Shown here piece after piece: positions 7,030 to 16,834 of a DNA stretch of 64,000 nucleotides. The translations under genes were made by a program, and so were the position numbers. The notes below the pieces were generated by a model, which was not told where the DNA came from, did no database searches, and was given only the letters and a program-made list of their open reading frames with translations. Origin of the DNA: Gammaproteobacteria bacterium (GTDB lineage Bacteria; Pseudomonadota; Gammaproteobacteria; Competibacterales; Competibacteraceae). Position 1 is the first letter of the stretch. The number at the start of each line of letters is the position of its first letter. Location of the stretch: assembly GCA_024235035.1 (NCBI GenBank), contig JACKNE010000008.1, forward strand, positions 186,001 to 250,000, read 5' to 3'.

Positions 7030-9426
7030 ATGAAAAAGTTCTTCAAGCTCCAACCGGTAAACAACCATTTATGGGCCATTTCATGCCTGATGCTGTTGTT
7101 GGCAGGTTGGCCACTCGCCAGCGATAGCGCCTCCGAAACAAAGGCCATTCCGTCGTCGTCCTCAACTACGCTGCGTGATACTGAGCTGGGCCGTCTGGCG
7201 CAGTCGCTCCAACCCGGTGAATTCAAGGTGCTGGCTGAAAAGGTCGAAGGCGCACCTAACCTTCGCAGTTTTTTGCGTGTTCCAGCAGGTGATCCGAAAC
7301 GACAGCTGGCAATTGATGCTTGGGCGGATGCGGGATATTGGGACCCACGACGCCAACGCACCTTCTTTTTAGGTCATCGCTATCGCAAGAAACTGATTTC
7401 TTACTGGGCGGTGGATAACACTTGGCGGGAAGTCCCCTGCTGGAATCTGAAACCTGCGCCGAGTCAGATCGAGCAATACGGCCACCCCTATGGACGCATC
7501 GCCTACGACTGGCGACGTGGGCATTATTACCATCATGCCAAGGATGGCTGGTGGCGGTATTGGGTCGATGAAAATCGCTGGGAACAACTGCCCAGCACGG
7601 TGGGAAGCTATGTTCCGATTGCGTGGCATGAAGGGTTGCAGGCGCTGATTGTGGTATCCGATAACCAGTTTCAAGCGCTTGATGGCCAAGCTTGGCGAAT
7701 ATTGGGTATTTCGGCGGTGAATGGCTATCATTCCAGCGCCCGCTATAACGAGATCCGGGGCGATCTACTAACGCTCGGTGGCAACCACTCGCGGCGCAAA
7801 GTGGACCTGCTGACCGCGAAGGGTGCAATCCACCATTTGCAAGATGCGCCGTTCGATTTCTCGATCAGTTCGGACAATCTGACCTATGATCCACTGTCCG
7901 GCCATTATCTGGTGCTGAAATGGAACGAAAAGCAGCTTTGGGAATACAACCCGGATGTAGACGAATGGCGGTTAGCGATGCAATGGGATAAACGCACTTG
8001 GCCTTTCGAGTCTTATGGTGGAGTGATTCCCCATCCTATCGACGAATTGGGCGTAATTTTTTGGCAGTACGAGCATGGGACGCGGATATATCGACATAAG
8101 AGCGTATTCGAATCAGTGAACCGACCGAAATCGGAATCGGCGCCAAACTCCGCACTCCCTCCCGTACCGAAGCCGAAACCTGATGCTTCTCTTATATCCA
8201 AACCAGCTTCCGCTTCTGGCCATACTCCTAAACTCGCGTCTACTCCGAGTCCACACCCCAAACCGGCGGCTGGCAAACTCACTGCCATTGGCGCAACCAT
8301 GCAACCAGGCGAGTGGCGTTATATAGAGACAGATCTAGGAGGTGCATCCGAATTCAGCCAGGTGTTGGCGATCGAGTTTTGCCCACCGGGTTCAGGCCGG
8401 GGAACTCATGGGAATGGCTGGATGGATTCCTTCGCTTACGATCCTGAATCTCAGTCGTTTTGGGCATTACTGATGCGTGATCGAAGTGAGAAGCGGCTGG
8501 TTTGGCTAGATGCGAACTTACATTGGCATATCGTCCATAACCCATGGGGCGAGGACTGCTCGACCAACCGGCGTCCATTCAATCGGCTATCCTTGGTAAA
8601 AGGGATGCTTTATTGGCCTCCAGCCTACTGGGGCAAGGAGCGCCGGAAAATGGGCACCTTCCGCCGCGCACCGATCGCACCCTACTTGCAGGGAGAAACA
8701 GCGGTGGTATGGGAAAATTACGGCACGGGCTGGGGCCAGACATCCTCAGGGCAAAATGGTGACTTCGCAGTGGCGTGGTTCCCGGAATTCGGTGGCTGGA
8801 TCATGAATGTTCCGGGGAACACGACGGTGACGGATCAAGTCTGGCGGTCACGGGAAGGGCATACAGCGGAAGGAGCGGCGGAAGGCAAGCAATGGAATGG
8901 ACGTCTGTTCTACTTTCGTCCTGGCGATTCCCAGTGGACCTACCTGGACCGTACCTATAGCCAAGGCTATCGCGGACGATTGCTTTACAATCCAATCAAA
9001 GGCGAGATCCTATTGGGGCCAGGCGGGACATTCGATGATCAAAACATCACTGGGGAATTCACTCGAATTCTGGCGGATGGGTCAGTACGGAAGTTGGATC
9101 GGGCGGTAGGTGCAGCAGCAACCTACTCGACCGCGCACCACAAACTGACCTATTGCCCAGTAACCGGAGATTATCTCTGGTGGAGCTATACAGATCGAAT
9201 GATGTGGCATAGTCACGATGGCAAGCACTGGGAGATTTATGAAGATTTCCTCAATGTAGCCAATTCGCCGCTCTTTCCCAAGGGGCTTGCCAAGTTCGCT
9301 GGTCAACGTGGATTGTTTGGAGCCAGCGCCTTTATTCAAGTGACACCCATTCCCAATACCGATCTATTGGTATGGTTCGACCCACACCGTGGGGTGATCT
9401 TGCACCGGATGCGCGCGCATCAATGA
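7030..9426 (+). CDS. large exported protein, two propeller-like halves, unknown
   Basis: Unrecognised 798-residue protein. An N-terminal signal peptide is visible (MKKFF..., hydrophobic core ISCLMLLLAGWPLA, then ASDSASE). Two similar-sized halves rich in W, Y, G and D, with recurring aromatic strands such as YWAVDNTWREVPCWN and YDPLSGHYLVLKWNE, suggest repeated beta blades as in Kelch-type propellers. They are joined by a Pro/Lys/Ser linker at about 373-420 (PVPKPKPDAS...). The two halves both begin with an LQPGEFK / MQPGEWRYIE motif followed by an acidic stretch, so the protein may be an internal duplication. It lies 24 bases upstream of the 636-residue gene. In this locus a role in polysaccharide binding or processing in the periplasm is a reasonable inference, nothing more. 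Confidence 0.65.
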   Translation: MKKFFKLQPVNNHLWAISCLMLLLAGWPLASDSASETKAIPSSSSTTLRDTELGRLAQSLQPGEFKVLAEKVEGAPNLRSFLRVPAGDPKRQLAIDAWADAGYWDPRRQRTFFLGHRYRKKLISYWAVDNTWREVPCWNLKPAPSQIEQYGHPYGRIAYDWRRGHYYHHAKDGWWRYWVDENRWEQLPSTVGSYVPIAWHEGLQALIVVSDNQFQALDGQAWRILGISAVNGYHSSARYNEIRGDLLTLGGNHSRRKVDLLTAKGAIHHLQDAPFDFSISSDNLTYDPLSGHYLVLKWNEKQLWEYNPDVDEWRLAMQWDKRTWPFESYGGVIPHPIDELGVIFWQYEHGTRIYRHKSVFESVNRPKSESAPNSALPPVPKPKPDASLISKPASASGHTPKLASTPSPHPKPAAGKLTAIGATMQPGEWRYIETDLGGASEFSQVLAIEFCPPGSGRGTHGNGWMDSFAYDPESQSFWALLMRDRSEKRLVWLDANLHWHIVHNPWGEDCSTNRRPFNRLSLVKGMLYWPPAYWGKERRKMGTFRRAPIAPYLQGETAVVWENYGTGWGQTSSGQNGDFAVAWFPEFGGWIMNVPGNTTVTDQVWRSREGHTAEGAAEGKQWNGRLFYFRPGDSQWTYLDRTYSQGYRGRLLYNPIKGEILLGPGGTFDDQNITGEFTRILADGSVRKLDRAVGAAATYSTAHHKLTYCPVTGDYLWWSYTDRMMWHSHDGKHWEIYEDFLNVANSPLFPKGLAKFAGQRGLFGASAFIQVTPIPNTDLLVWFDPHRGVILHRMRAHQ

Positions 9427-9450
9427 CCAACCGACAAAACCTGACCGCCA

Positions 9451-11361
9451 ATGAAGCTGTCGAGATTCAAGTCACGATCCTACCCGCCTTGGGAGGCTGA
9501 TGCGTTGCATGCCTGCCTAGAACCTATCGGCACTGCGTTGCGCACATACACACGGCCTACCATTGGCCTCTGGGATCCTGAACTCAATGCCATTACCCCG
9601 CTAGAGCATTACGGGCAGCTCAGTGCTGCGCTGGCGCGACTTATTCTGGACGATCCCGCCAACAGTGAATGGCATCAATCTCTCGATGCGTGGTTAGCCT
9701 TAGGAAAAAACCAGATCGGACATCTACCTTTCAATCGCTTCATGCTGTTCTTGCTTCGTGATGTATTGAGTAAGCGTAACACTCAAGGCTATGATCTTTC
9801 ACGCATTACCCAAGGTCTGGAACGTTGTGTTCTAAGAAGGCGTTATCCTTCGAACAACTGGTCGCTATTGGCCCAGCTCTGTCGGATGATCGAAGCGCCA
9901 CTTTCTCAGCGACGACGGCAATTGCAGAAATTCTGCCACCTCATCGACCGTTGGACAACGCCAGCTGGTGGCTTTATCGACTTTCCAGTTCGCCCGCAAC
10001 GAACTGGCTCGACGCCGATGACCTACCACTACAAAGCGCTGTTTCTAGCGACGGTAGCGGCGTGGTTTCAGGATGATCCCACACTAACGCCAAGACTCCA
10101 ACGACTGCTCAATTGGGTCTGTCTATGCTGGGATGGCGCTGGTCATGCAGGAGGCTTTGGGCGCAGCACACATGCTCTGTTTGGAGATGGCTGTCTTTTG
10201 GCGTCACTGGTCTTACTGGGGCTTGCTGGGGGAGAAGGCCAGCATGGTATAGCACAGAATATGGCTGATAACATCATCAAGCGCCTGCAATCGCAACGCC
10301 GAGCTGACGGCTTCTACTGGCTAAACCCTGCCGGAACAGTGGCAGATCAGTGCGGCTGGGATCGCTACATGGCGCTGTCTGTTTACAATGCTTGGTTTGC
10401 CGCTGTCGTAGCTTGGGCGCTCCACGCTCGCACTACCCGAACCACTCCGCAATGCCTGAAAGCGGTCTCCTCACCCTTCCCATCGGCCAACGAGAAAGGT
10501 GGGATAGAGACCAAGGCACATGCCTCCCGCCAGTCAACACTTCTATACGACGACCAGGCAGGCATTCTTAGGATGTCTACGGAATCTGGCCTGACCGCCT
10601 TGTTTTCTACTTGCGGGCAACTGCCACAGGCCTTTAGCCAGAATGAGGTTGAATTGCGATACAGTGGCGGGATACCTTTCCATATCCGTATAGGAGATAA
10701 GTTGGTGGTTCCACCTCCGGTTCGTGTGGATCGGGAGGCGCTGGTGCTTCATCCGGTGTTAGCAGGATGGACACCGGTGTTCTTGATCGCCGGACGCCAT
10801 TTTGGTCTGACCGATTTTACGCAGATAGAGGTGGAAGAATCTAAGGATGCATATAGCATCAAGCTGCAGGGGCATCCCGTGGCTTTGTACCGCAGGCCGG
10901 CTAATGCCTTCTGGCCAAAGCTGCGCGCGACACTGGACTGGCGACTGTTTGGCGGCGCATGGGGTCGCCAGGAGGCACTGCGCCGAGATTGTTGTGATAC
11001 CATCCTGGGAACGATAAGGGCACGCCTCGACAAGCATATGCCCTGTCTCTCCATCGAGATCTGCATTCAGAGCAAACAAGATATTGAAGCGATCTATCTG
11101 AATCCGGTCGGGCACACGCTGACGGAAAATACCCTGCCCTGCACTAGAAAGTTGATTAGCTTGTCACCGAACAATGGACGCCAGCTAGGCATGGCAATCG
11201 ACGCTAAAGACGATGAATGGATCGCCATGTCGATTCCATCGGCAATCGCACCAGCAAAAGGGTTTTGTCTCGCACCCTTTTCCTTGCCTTCTGGAATTGT
11301 TGGCTACTCGCTCAAATTAGAATGGCTTTCAAAAAAGCCTCCTTCATCATTAATAAATTAA
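9451..11361 (+). CDS. uncharacterised protein, possible polysaccharide-processing alpha-toroid
   Basis: Unrecognised 636-residue protein without an obvious signal peptide. The first 330 residues are helix-like with repeated aromatic and His/Gly motifs (LNWVCLCWDGAGHAGGFGRSTHALFGDG near 220-250; DQCGWDRYMALSVYNAWFAAVVAW near 298-322) that recall alpha/alpha-toroid domains of polysaccharide lyases and heparinase-like enzymes. The C-terminal third looks beta-rich. It follows the 798-residue exported protein by 24 bases and is probably co-transcribed with it. A lyase or hydrolase acting on the local polysaccharide is plausible by layout, but catalytic residues could not be identified. Its 3' end passes into the AT-rich patch and its stop is one base from the stop of the convergent GT2 gene. 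Confidence 0.6.
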   Translation: MKLSRFKSRSYPPWEADALHACLEPIGTALRTYTRPTIGLWDPELNAITPLEHYGQLSAALARLILDDPANSEWHQSLDAWLALGKNQIGHLPFNRFMLFLLRDVLSKRNTQGYDLSRITQGLERCVLRRRYPSNNWSLLAQLCRMIEAPLSQRRRQLQKFCHLIDRWTTPAGGFIDFPVRPQRTGSTPMTYHYKALFLATVAAWFQDDPTLTPRLQRLLNWVCLCWDGAGHAGGFGRSTHALFGDGCLLASLVLLGLAGGEGQHGIAQNMADNIIKRLQSQRRADGFYWLNPAGTVADQCGWDRYMALSVYNAWFAAVVAWALHARTTRTTPQCLKAVSSPFPSANEKGGIETKAHASRQSTLLYDDQAGILRMSTESGLTALFSTCGQLPQAFSQNEVELRYSGGIPFHIRIGDKLVVPPPVRVDREALVLHPVLAGWTPVFLIAGRHFGLTDFTQIEVEESKDAYSIKLQGHPVALYRRPANAFWPKLRATLDWRLFGGAWGRQEALRRDCCDTILGTIRARLDKHMPCLSIEICIQSKQDIEAIYLNPVGHTLTENTLPCTRKLISLSPNNGRQLGMAIDAKDDEWIAMSIPSAIAPAKGFCLAPFSLPSGIVGYSLKLEWLSKKPPSSLIN

Positions 11362-12360
11362 TCAATAGAAATATTTTTTTATCAAAATTTTTACTATATT
11401 TGGAAGAAAATAAATAGCTGTACCTATATCTTCTTTAAAGGTATTTACTACAAGATTCCAGTCGATTTTATTGCCGTTCCTAAGGAGGTGCAGAATACTT
11501 GCTGCAAATGAATATCTTGATGCATTAAGCTGTGAAATAATGAATTTTTCCTGATTTTTATTCAGACTTATCTCCTTTAAAATATATTTTGGAAGCTTTA
11601 TATAGTTCGATAGAAGAACAAGAGATTTTGCAGATCCCCAATTCGCACTATCGAAAATATTTACACCCTTTTCTTCATAAGTGCAGATTTTTGCCGAAAA
11701 AGCCACTTTTTCAATATTCTTACAAAGGGATAATTTGAAAAGTCGATCTTGCCCATTAAAAAGTTTAATATTAAAACGGAGATATGAATATTTTTCATAT
11801 TTATATATCATAGCAGAAGTGCTGATTATATTACTGCGAAAAATCATAAAATCAAAGAAATCTCCTTTGAACTCATATAGCTCACGTTCGGAATTCAGCA
11901 CCATATGCTCTGATGGGTTCAGATTCAGCTCGGAAGAAGAATTCCATTCAAAACGCGTTTTCTCAACCCCAAAACGTTTACTATTCCCAAAAAATAAATC
12001 ATGACCTTTATTTAAAGCAAATACTGCATCGCTTAAGAATGTTTCTTCCCACCAATCATCAGAATCCATAAAAGCCACGTATTTAGTGCCATCTAAAATA
12101 CTATCAAGACCTTTATTTCTAGCCGCACCAGGACCCGCATTCTCTTGTTGAATAATTGTTATTTTCTTAGTAGACCTTATGATAGAAGCCAACTCCTCCT
12201 CTGCAGACACCGGAGAACCATCATCAACTACGATTATCCGATAATCGTTAAAATCTCTTTGTGAAAGGATCGAAAGAACACTTCTCTCTAAAAGCCCCTT
12301 CTCCCTTTGAAAGAAAGGAATTACTATAGATACATAAGAACATGCCATGTGATCATTCAT
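11362..12360 (-). CDS. GT2-family glycosyltransferase, AT-rich
   Basis: A 332-residue GT-A glycosyltransferase. The N-terminal 110 residues carry the family signature: SIVIPFFQREKGLLERSVLSIL, then IIVVDDGSPVSAEEE and AGPGAARNKGLD, with YVAFMDSDDWWEE supplying the DxD metal site near residue 98. The C-terminal half is Lys/Asn/Ile-rich. The gene is clearly more AT-rich than its neighbours, which with its isolated minus-strand orientation suggests recent transfer into the locus. It converges on the 636-residue gene with no spacer. Donor sugar unknown. Confidence 0.85.
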   Translation of the reverse strand: MNDHMACSYVSIVIPFFQREKGLLERSVLSILSQRDFNDYRIIVVDDGSPVSAEEELASIIRSTKKITIIQQENAGPGAARNKGLDSILDGTKYVAFMDSDDWWEETFLSDAVFALNKGHDLFFGNSKRFGVEKTRFEWNSSSELNLNPSEHMVLNSERELYEFKGDFFDFMIFRSNIISTSAMIYKYEKYSYLRFNIKLFNGQDRLFKLSLCKNIEKVAFSAKICTYEEKGVNIFDSANWGSAKSLVLLSNYIKLPKYILKEISLNKNQEKFIISQLNASRYSFAASILHLLRNGNKIDWNLVVNTFKEDIGTAIYFLPNIVKILIKKYFY

Positions 12361-12502
12361 AACATCTCCACCCCCAAACTATTTTTTGAAAATCAGAATT
12401 CTCAGTATGCAAATAATTTCAAACATAAAAAGGCTTGACGAACATAAGCTATACGGTAAAAATGTACTCTAACCATTAGCTAAAGTAGACTTGGTGCTCC
12501 TT

Positions 12503-13252
12503 ATGGATATCATGATATTGGCCACCGTTCTAATAAACATTGTTATTAGCGCATACACACTCTATAAAGTACGCAAAGTGCATCTTGCGAGCTATACAAT
12601 TGAACAAAATACAACCGAAGCTTGCCAGATCTTCAGTCAGATTCAAGCCTATCACGATTTACTTTCACTAATACAACCTCAAAAACCTCTCCCACCACTC
12701 AGAGGGTGGGCTGCGTCACCCGATTTCCTGTTACTTATTGCTTCACATACCTTATCAACGAAGCCAAAAACCTTACTGGAATGCAGTTCCGGAGCAAGCA
12801 CAATCGTTTTAGCGCGTTGCTGCCAGCTTTCAGAAACAGGGCATGTATTCAGCCTTGAGCATGACCTAAAGTATGCAGAGCAAACTCGGAATCGGCTAAA
12901 AGAGCATGGACTCGACATATGGGCGACAGTCATAGATGCTCCATTGATAGCATATCCTACACTAAATGATCAGTGCTGGTATTCCTTGAAACTCCTAGAT
13001 TTACAGGACAATTCCGTTGAATTTCTAGTTATCGACGGGCCCCCTTCAACTACTGCGCTGCTAGCCCGCTACCCTGCACTCCCTCTTCTCAAAGCCAAGC
13101 TTAGCCATAACTGTACAATTATGCTGGATGATGCCAACCGTAAATCGGAAACAGCCACTCTGAAGCGTTGGTCAACCGAGCTTCCAGAGTTCAAGCTAAG
13201 CATTCTGGAAGCAGAGAAAGGTTGCGCCAGACTTGATCGTGTAACGAGTTGA
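12503..13252 (+). CDS. membrane-anchored SAM-dependent methyltransferase-like protein
   Basis: About 249 residues. It begins with a hydrophobic helix (DIMILATVLINIVISAYTLYKV) and continues with a class I methyltransferase-like Rossmann fold: LLECSSGASTIVLARCC at about 90-106 (motif I, with ECSSGAST in place of the usual DxGxG), VFSLEHDLKYAEQT (acidic end of beta 2), VEFLVIDGPP (motif IV-like) and CTIMLDDANR. The same fold type is seen in Methyltransf_24 proteins of polysaccharide loci. ATG at 12503 is preferred to a TTG at 12491. It lies 19 bases upstream of the flippase gene. Methylation of a sugar or lipid-linked glycan is the likely role; the altered glycine motif leaves activity open. Confidence 0.65.
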   Translation: MDIMILATVLINIVISAYTLYKVRKVHLASYTIEQNTTEACQIFSQIQAYHDLLSLIQPQKPLPPLRGWAASPDFLLLIASHTLSTKPKTLLECSSGASTIVLARCCQLSETGHVFSLEHDLKYAEQTRNRLKEHGLDIWATVIDAPLIAYPTLNDQCWYSLKLLDLQDNSVEFLVIDGPPSTTALLARYPALPLLKAKLSHNCTIMLDDANRKSETATLKRWSTELPEFKLSILEAEKGCARLDRVTS

Positions 13253-13271
13253 TCTCAGGATTTCCTTTATT

Positions 13272-14711
13272 ATGGCCATCCGCAGAGCTTTGGGAATTAG
13301 TGGTCTTGCTCAACTGGTGGCGTTTATACTTAACTTCATCAGTGTCATTATTGTTTCTCGATTATTAACACCAGAAGAAATTGGAGTATTTTCTGTAGCT
13401 GTAGCTGTATTAGGACTTGCACATATTTTTCGGGAATTCGGAGTCGGTCAGTACTTGATCCAAGCATCTCGAATTGACCAATCGCAGTTCCGCGCTGCGT
13501 TCTCCGTAACATTGTTCTCCTCTTGGATTATCGCTGTCACGCTGTTCTTACTACGCACACCGCTCGCTAGGTTTTACGGTTACGAGGGTGTTGCTGAAGT
13601 CCTAGCTCTTCTTGCACTCAATTTCCTCATTTTACCTTTTGGCACTCCGCTTTTATCGTTGCTAAGAAGAGAACTGGAATTCAATAAATTAGCTCTTGTT
13701 CTCATTTTTAGCGCGTTTGTCCAAACATCCGTCACTATTGGATCTGCATTAGCTGGAGAAAGCTATCTCAGTATGGCATGGGGTTCAATCGCATCACATA
13801 TCGGTAAGGTATTACTCCTTAACTTCATCCGACCTGGAAAAACATTTATACTTCCAACCTTTACAGGATTAGGCGAGATTGCTCGCTTTGGGTCTATCTC
13901 CAGTCTTACATCTATCATACGAGAGTTAGGAGGTAGTGCTCCAGACTTAATCCTCGGACGCACATTAGGATTTGTCGATGTCGCCTACTTCAGCCGCGCC
14001 GTTGGTCTCAGAAAGATGTTAATCGAGCAACTCATCAATCTTGTCCGAGGAGTTCACTTCCCTACTTTTGCCAGTAACTTACGAAAAGGTAAAGATGCAG
14101 CTCAGCTTTACTGTCAGGCAATGAATTATATGGTGGCTATTACTGCTCCATTATTAGCAGTCCTTGCCTTATTGGCAGATCCACTAATCATCTTTCTTTT
14201 CGGGTCGCAATGGGAACGATCAGTGCCCATTGCAATACTTATCTGTATTTTTTCAATACTGATATCACCTTACTCACTCTATGGTTTAAGCTTAATAGCA
14301 GCTGGAAAAATCAGACTGAGTCTACAGGCTGAAATTGCGATACAAAGCGCAAAAATCTTCATCTTACTATCTTCTATATGGTTCAATCTTGAGCATGTCG
14401 TCTTATTTTTAGGACTAGCTTTCTTAGTTGAAGCAATAGCTTCACAATATGCTTTGCAGAAAGCTTTTGGATTAAGTTTTAAGACGCTATTAAATGGAAT
14501 AAAAACCGCCCTTCTATTAATACCTTTTACCATCACAGGCCCAGGCATAATCGTCTTATCATCTCATGTGTTCCAGTTTACAGAGTTTCGATTTGCAATT
14601 CTTGCCTCAGGCGGTGCATTAGCAGCACTTGGATGGTTAATCGGCGTATTCTTAGTTAATCATGCCATGAAAATAGAAATAGTAAATATTTATAATAAAA
14701 TATATAAATAA
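13272..14711 (+). CDS. Wzx-type oligosaccharide flippase
   Basis: A 479-residue polytopic membrane protein of the MOP/MVF superfamily (WzxC-like). The N-terminus, ISGLAQLVAFILNFISVIIVSRLLTPEEIGVFSVAVAVLGLAHIFREFGVGQYLIQ, is typical of lipopolysaccharide/colanic-acid flippases, and about 12-14 hydrophobic helices are distributed over its length. Expected role: movement of the undecaprenyl-linked repeat unit across the inner membrane, after which a polymerase or the O-ligase at 16835 would act. AT-rich like the preceding GT2 and methyltransferase genes. It ends in an AT-rich spacer and is convergent with the next GT2 gene. Confidence 0.88.
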   Translation: MAIRRALGISGLAQLVAFILNFISVIIVSRLLTPEEIGVFSVAVAVLGLAHIFREFGVGQYLIQASRIDQSQFRAAFSVTLFSSWIIAVTLFLLRTPLARFYGYEGVAEVLALLALNFLILPFGTPLLSLLRRELEFNKLALVLIFSAFVQTSVTIGSALAGESYLSMAWGSIASHIGKVLLLNFIRPGKTFILPTFTGLGEIARFGSISSLTSIIRELGGSAPDLILGRTLGFVDVAYFSRAVGLRKMLIEQLINLVRGVHFPTFASNLRKGKDAAQLYCQAMNYMVAITAPLLAVLALLADPLIIFLFGSQWERSVPIAILICIFSILISPYSLYGLSLIAAGKIRLSLQAEIAIQSAKIFILLSSIWFNLEHVVLFLGLAFLVEAIASQYALQKAFGLSFKTLLNGIKTALLLIPFTITGPGIIVLSSHVFQFTEFRFAILASGGALAALGWLIGVFLVNHAMKIEIVNIYNKIYK

Positions 14712-14774
14712 AAAATCAAAAATTAATCTTTTATCATCAATTGGTAGAGGGGAACAAAGCTGACTACCATAAGT

Positions 14775-15797
14775 TCATCGACGCTGCTGGCGTAGTAACT
14801 TTTTGCTTGACTTCTCCAGGGTCTTGGCAACCCAACAAGCTCCAGATTTCAGTGCGCTCATCACCAAATACCGCCATCCCGATAAACCGGCCGGTTTCCG
14901 GGTCACAGAGCGCGCAAAGGCTCGTGCTGCCAAATATGGATCACCATCGTGGTAATGATAATAGCCAAAGCCGAAACAGATCTCGGCTAAACGCTTTTGT
15001 ACATCTGCAAATTTAGTAAATTCACCATTCGGTCCTTTCAAACCCCAACGCGCTAGCGCCTTCTCAAGTACCACTTCTTCATAGTTGATAGTTGGGTATT
15101 TGGTTACACAGCCACTGCCATGCAAACGATACAATGCAGTCACACGATTCAGCTGATGAATTTCTGTCAAACGCGAGGCTCTCAACCAATAATCGTAATC
15201 CTGACCACGTTTGAGATCAGGTTCAAACTGACCGACTTGGTCGATCAGAGTGCGCCGGGCCATCACCGTGATCGTGTGGAGCATTGAGCCAAACAACAAG
15301 CGATTGTACAGCCAGCCCGATCGTTCAGGCACAATATCAAGCTCCTGGCTACCAGATTCTACTTCCTGAATAAGTGGCATAGAAAAGCTCCCATCCGGCG
15401 TCGGCTTCCAAGTCTGCCAGCGCGAGTAAACAACGCCAAGGTCGGGATGGGCTTGTAAGTAGCTAGCTTGCAACGATAATTTTCCAGGAAGCCAACAATC
15501 ATCTGAGTCGATGAAGGCAATATATTCACCCTGTGCAGCAGCGAGCCCAGCATTACGGGCTACGGCAGCCCCTTGATTTGCTTGGGTGATTAATTTTAGC
15601 TGACTCCGATACGAGCGGACCAAGTCGATGGTTCCATCCGTCGAACCGTCATCAATTAGAATAAGTTCTTTATTTGGATAATCCTGCGCTAGAACGCTGT
15701 CGATCGCTTCCTTAATGTACCGACTGGTATTGTAAGAAGGCATGATCACTGAAACCAATGGCATTGAAGACACATTGGATGAGGAGATATTTACCAT
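14775..15797 (-). CDS. GT2-family glycosyltransferase
   Basis: A 340-residue GT-A transferase. Signature segments: VSVIMPSYNTSRYIKEAIDSVLAQDYPNKELILIDDGSTDGT at about 14-55, QGAAVARNAGLAAAQGEYIAFIDSDDCWLPGKL with the DxD site near 97-99, then LKRGQDYDYWLRAS and LYRLHGSG, where the GQDYDYW motif corresponds to the catalytic (E/Q)D-x-W region. Base composition returns to that of the host here, marking the right edge of the AT-rich patch. Sugar specificity unknown. Confidence 0.88.
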   Translation of the reverse strand: MVNISSSNVSSMPLVSVIMPSYNTSRYIKEAIDSVLAQDYPNKELILIDDGSTDGTIDLVRSYRSQLKLITQANQGAAVARNAGLAAAQGEYIAFIDSDDCWLPGKLSLQASYLQAHPDLGVVYSRWQTWKPTPDGSFSMPLIQEVESGSQELDIVPERSGWLYNRLLFGSMLHTITVMARRTLIDQVGQFEPDLKRGQDYDYWLRASRLTEIHQLNRVTALYRLHGSGCVTKYPTINYEEVVLEKALARWGLKGPNGEFTKFADVQKRLAEICFGFGYYHYHDGDPYLAARAFARSVTRKPAGLSGWRYLVMSALKSGACWVAKTLEKSSKKLLRQQRR

Positions 15798-15893
15798 CGG
15801 ATATCCTAGCTGATTAGCCGGTTAAAAAGATAAGCGAAATTATAGCGCTGAGCAACCTCTACTCACCTGCTAGTATTCTAACTATTAGCATGA

Positions 15894-16565
15894 TCATGGC
15901 CATTGGCCTACACTGGTTAGTTTATGACGAAGACCAGGTAAAGGGTAACCTAATCGATAGGCTTTTTTAGCATGATACCTGGCAAGATCATATTGTTTTC
16001 TTGAAAAATACAGAAGGCCCAAATTATTTTGCAAATCTGCCGAGTTTGGTTGAATACTTTCAGACTTTTTATACGCCTTCAAAGCCGCATCAAAATCGCC
16101 TTTCATCTGTAGATAAATGCCTTGAATCAGATAAACATTAGAGTCACTCGGTCGCCAACGAATAGCACGATCAAAATAGCACTCAGCAGTAAGAGGAAAC
16201 CCTTCAACAGGAGGATTATAGGGTTTGTTTTGCTGGCGGTGCTCCTGAATCTCCTTAAGTTCATATTTAGCAAAAGCAAGAAGGGCACGGTGATGGTTGG
16301 GGAACCAACGCAAAGTGTAATTAAAATCAGCCCAAATAGCATCGGTCGATTCACCTCCAACAAGATTTTCAACCTTGGGAGTAAAATGACGACGCTCGAC
16401 TACTCTTAATTTTGGACGGTTGTTTGGGTCATTGTAATCCAACGGACCGTAGGCACTTTCTAATGAGCCACAACCCGTTTCAGCTATCGAAGCCTCCTGG
16501 AAAGTGATCGTTGCAAGGACTATAATAGAAAAAATTAATCGAAATAATCTCAGTGATTTTTGCAT
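15894..16565 (-). CDS. exported TPR protein of exopolysaccharide loci
   Basis: A 223-residue protein with an N-terminal signal peptide (FRLIFSIIVLATITFQEASIAE) followed by a conserved GCGSLESAYGPLDYND block, which I associate with TPR proteins found beside exopolysaccharide/exosortase genes. Two to three TPR-like repeats follow: YTLRWFPNHHRALLAFAKY, ECYFDRAIRWRPSDSNVYLIQGIYLQMKGDFDAALKAYKKSESIQPNSADLQNNLGLLYFSRKQYDLARYHAKKAYRLG. A periplasmic scaffolding role in polymer assembly or export is inferred. It precedes, on the opposite strand, the O-ligase gene with a 269-base AT-rich spacer between the two starts. Confidence 0.75.
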   Translation of the reverse strand: MQKSLRLFRLIFSIIVLATITFQEASIAETGCGSLESAYGPLDYNDPNNRPKLRVVERRHFTPKVENLVGGESTDAIWADFNYTLRWFPNHHRALLAFAKYELKEIQEHRQQNKPYNPPVEGFPLTAECYFDRAIRWRPSDSNVYLIQGIYLQMKGDFDAALKAYKKSESIQPNSADLQNNLGLLYFSRKQYDLARYHAKKAYRLGYPLPGLRHKLTSVGQWP

Positions 16566-16834
16566 GATTTCAATCAGAAGCCAAAATTTCTGACGACATA
16601 GGTTTCATGGAAATTCATCAACAGCCAAACCAAAAATCTGCCTAAACATTGAAAGCAACTATTTGAATACCCATCCACCAAGAAAATCCTTTCGCCAAGC
16701 ATCAATTATTATATTTTCTCTTGATAGAGAGATGGGTAGATCAAGTAAATGCTAGTTGTTTAGATTGTAGAATAGGATTGAAGTGAGTTCAAATACGAAA
16801 TACTGTAGACGATGCCTGTGAGCTAGAACCTGAA

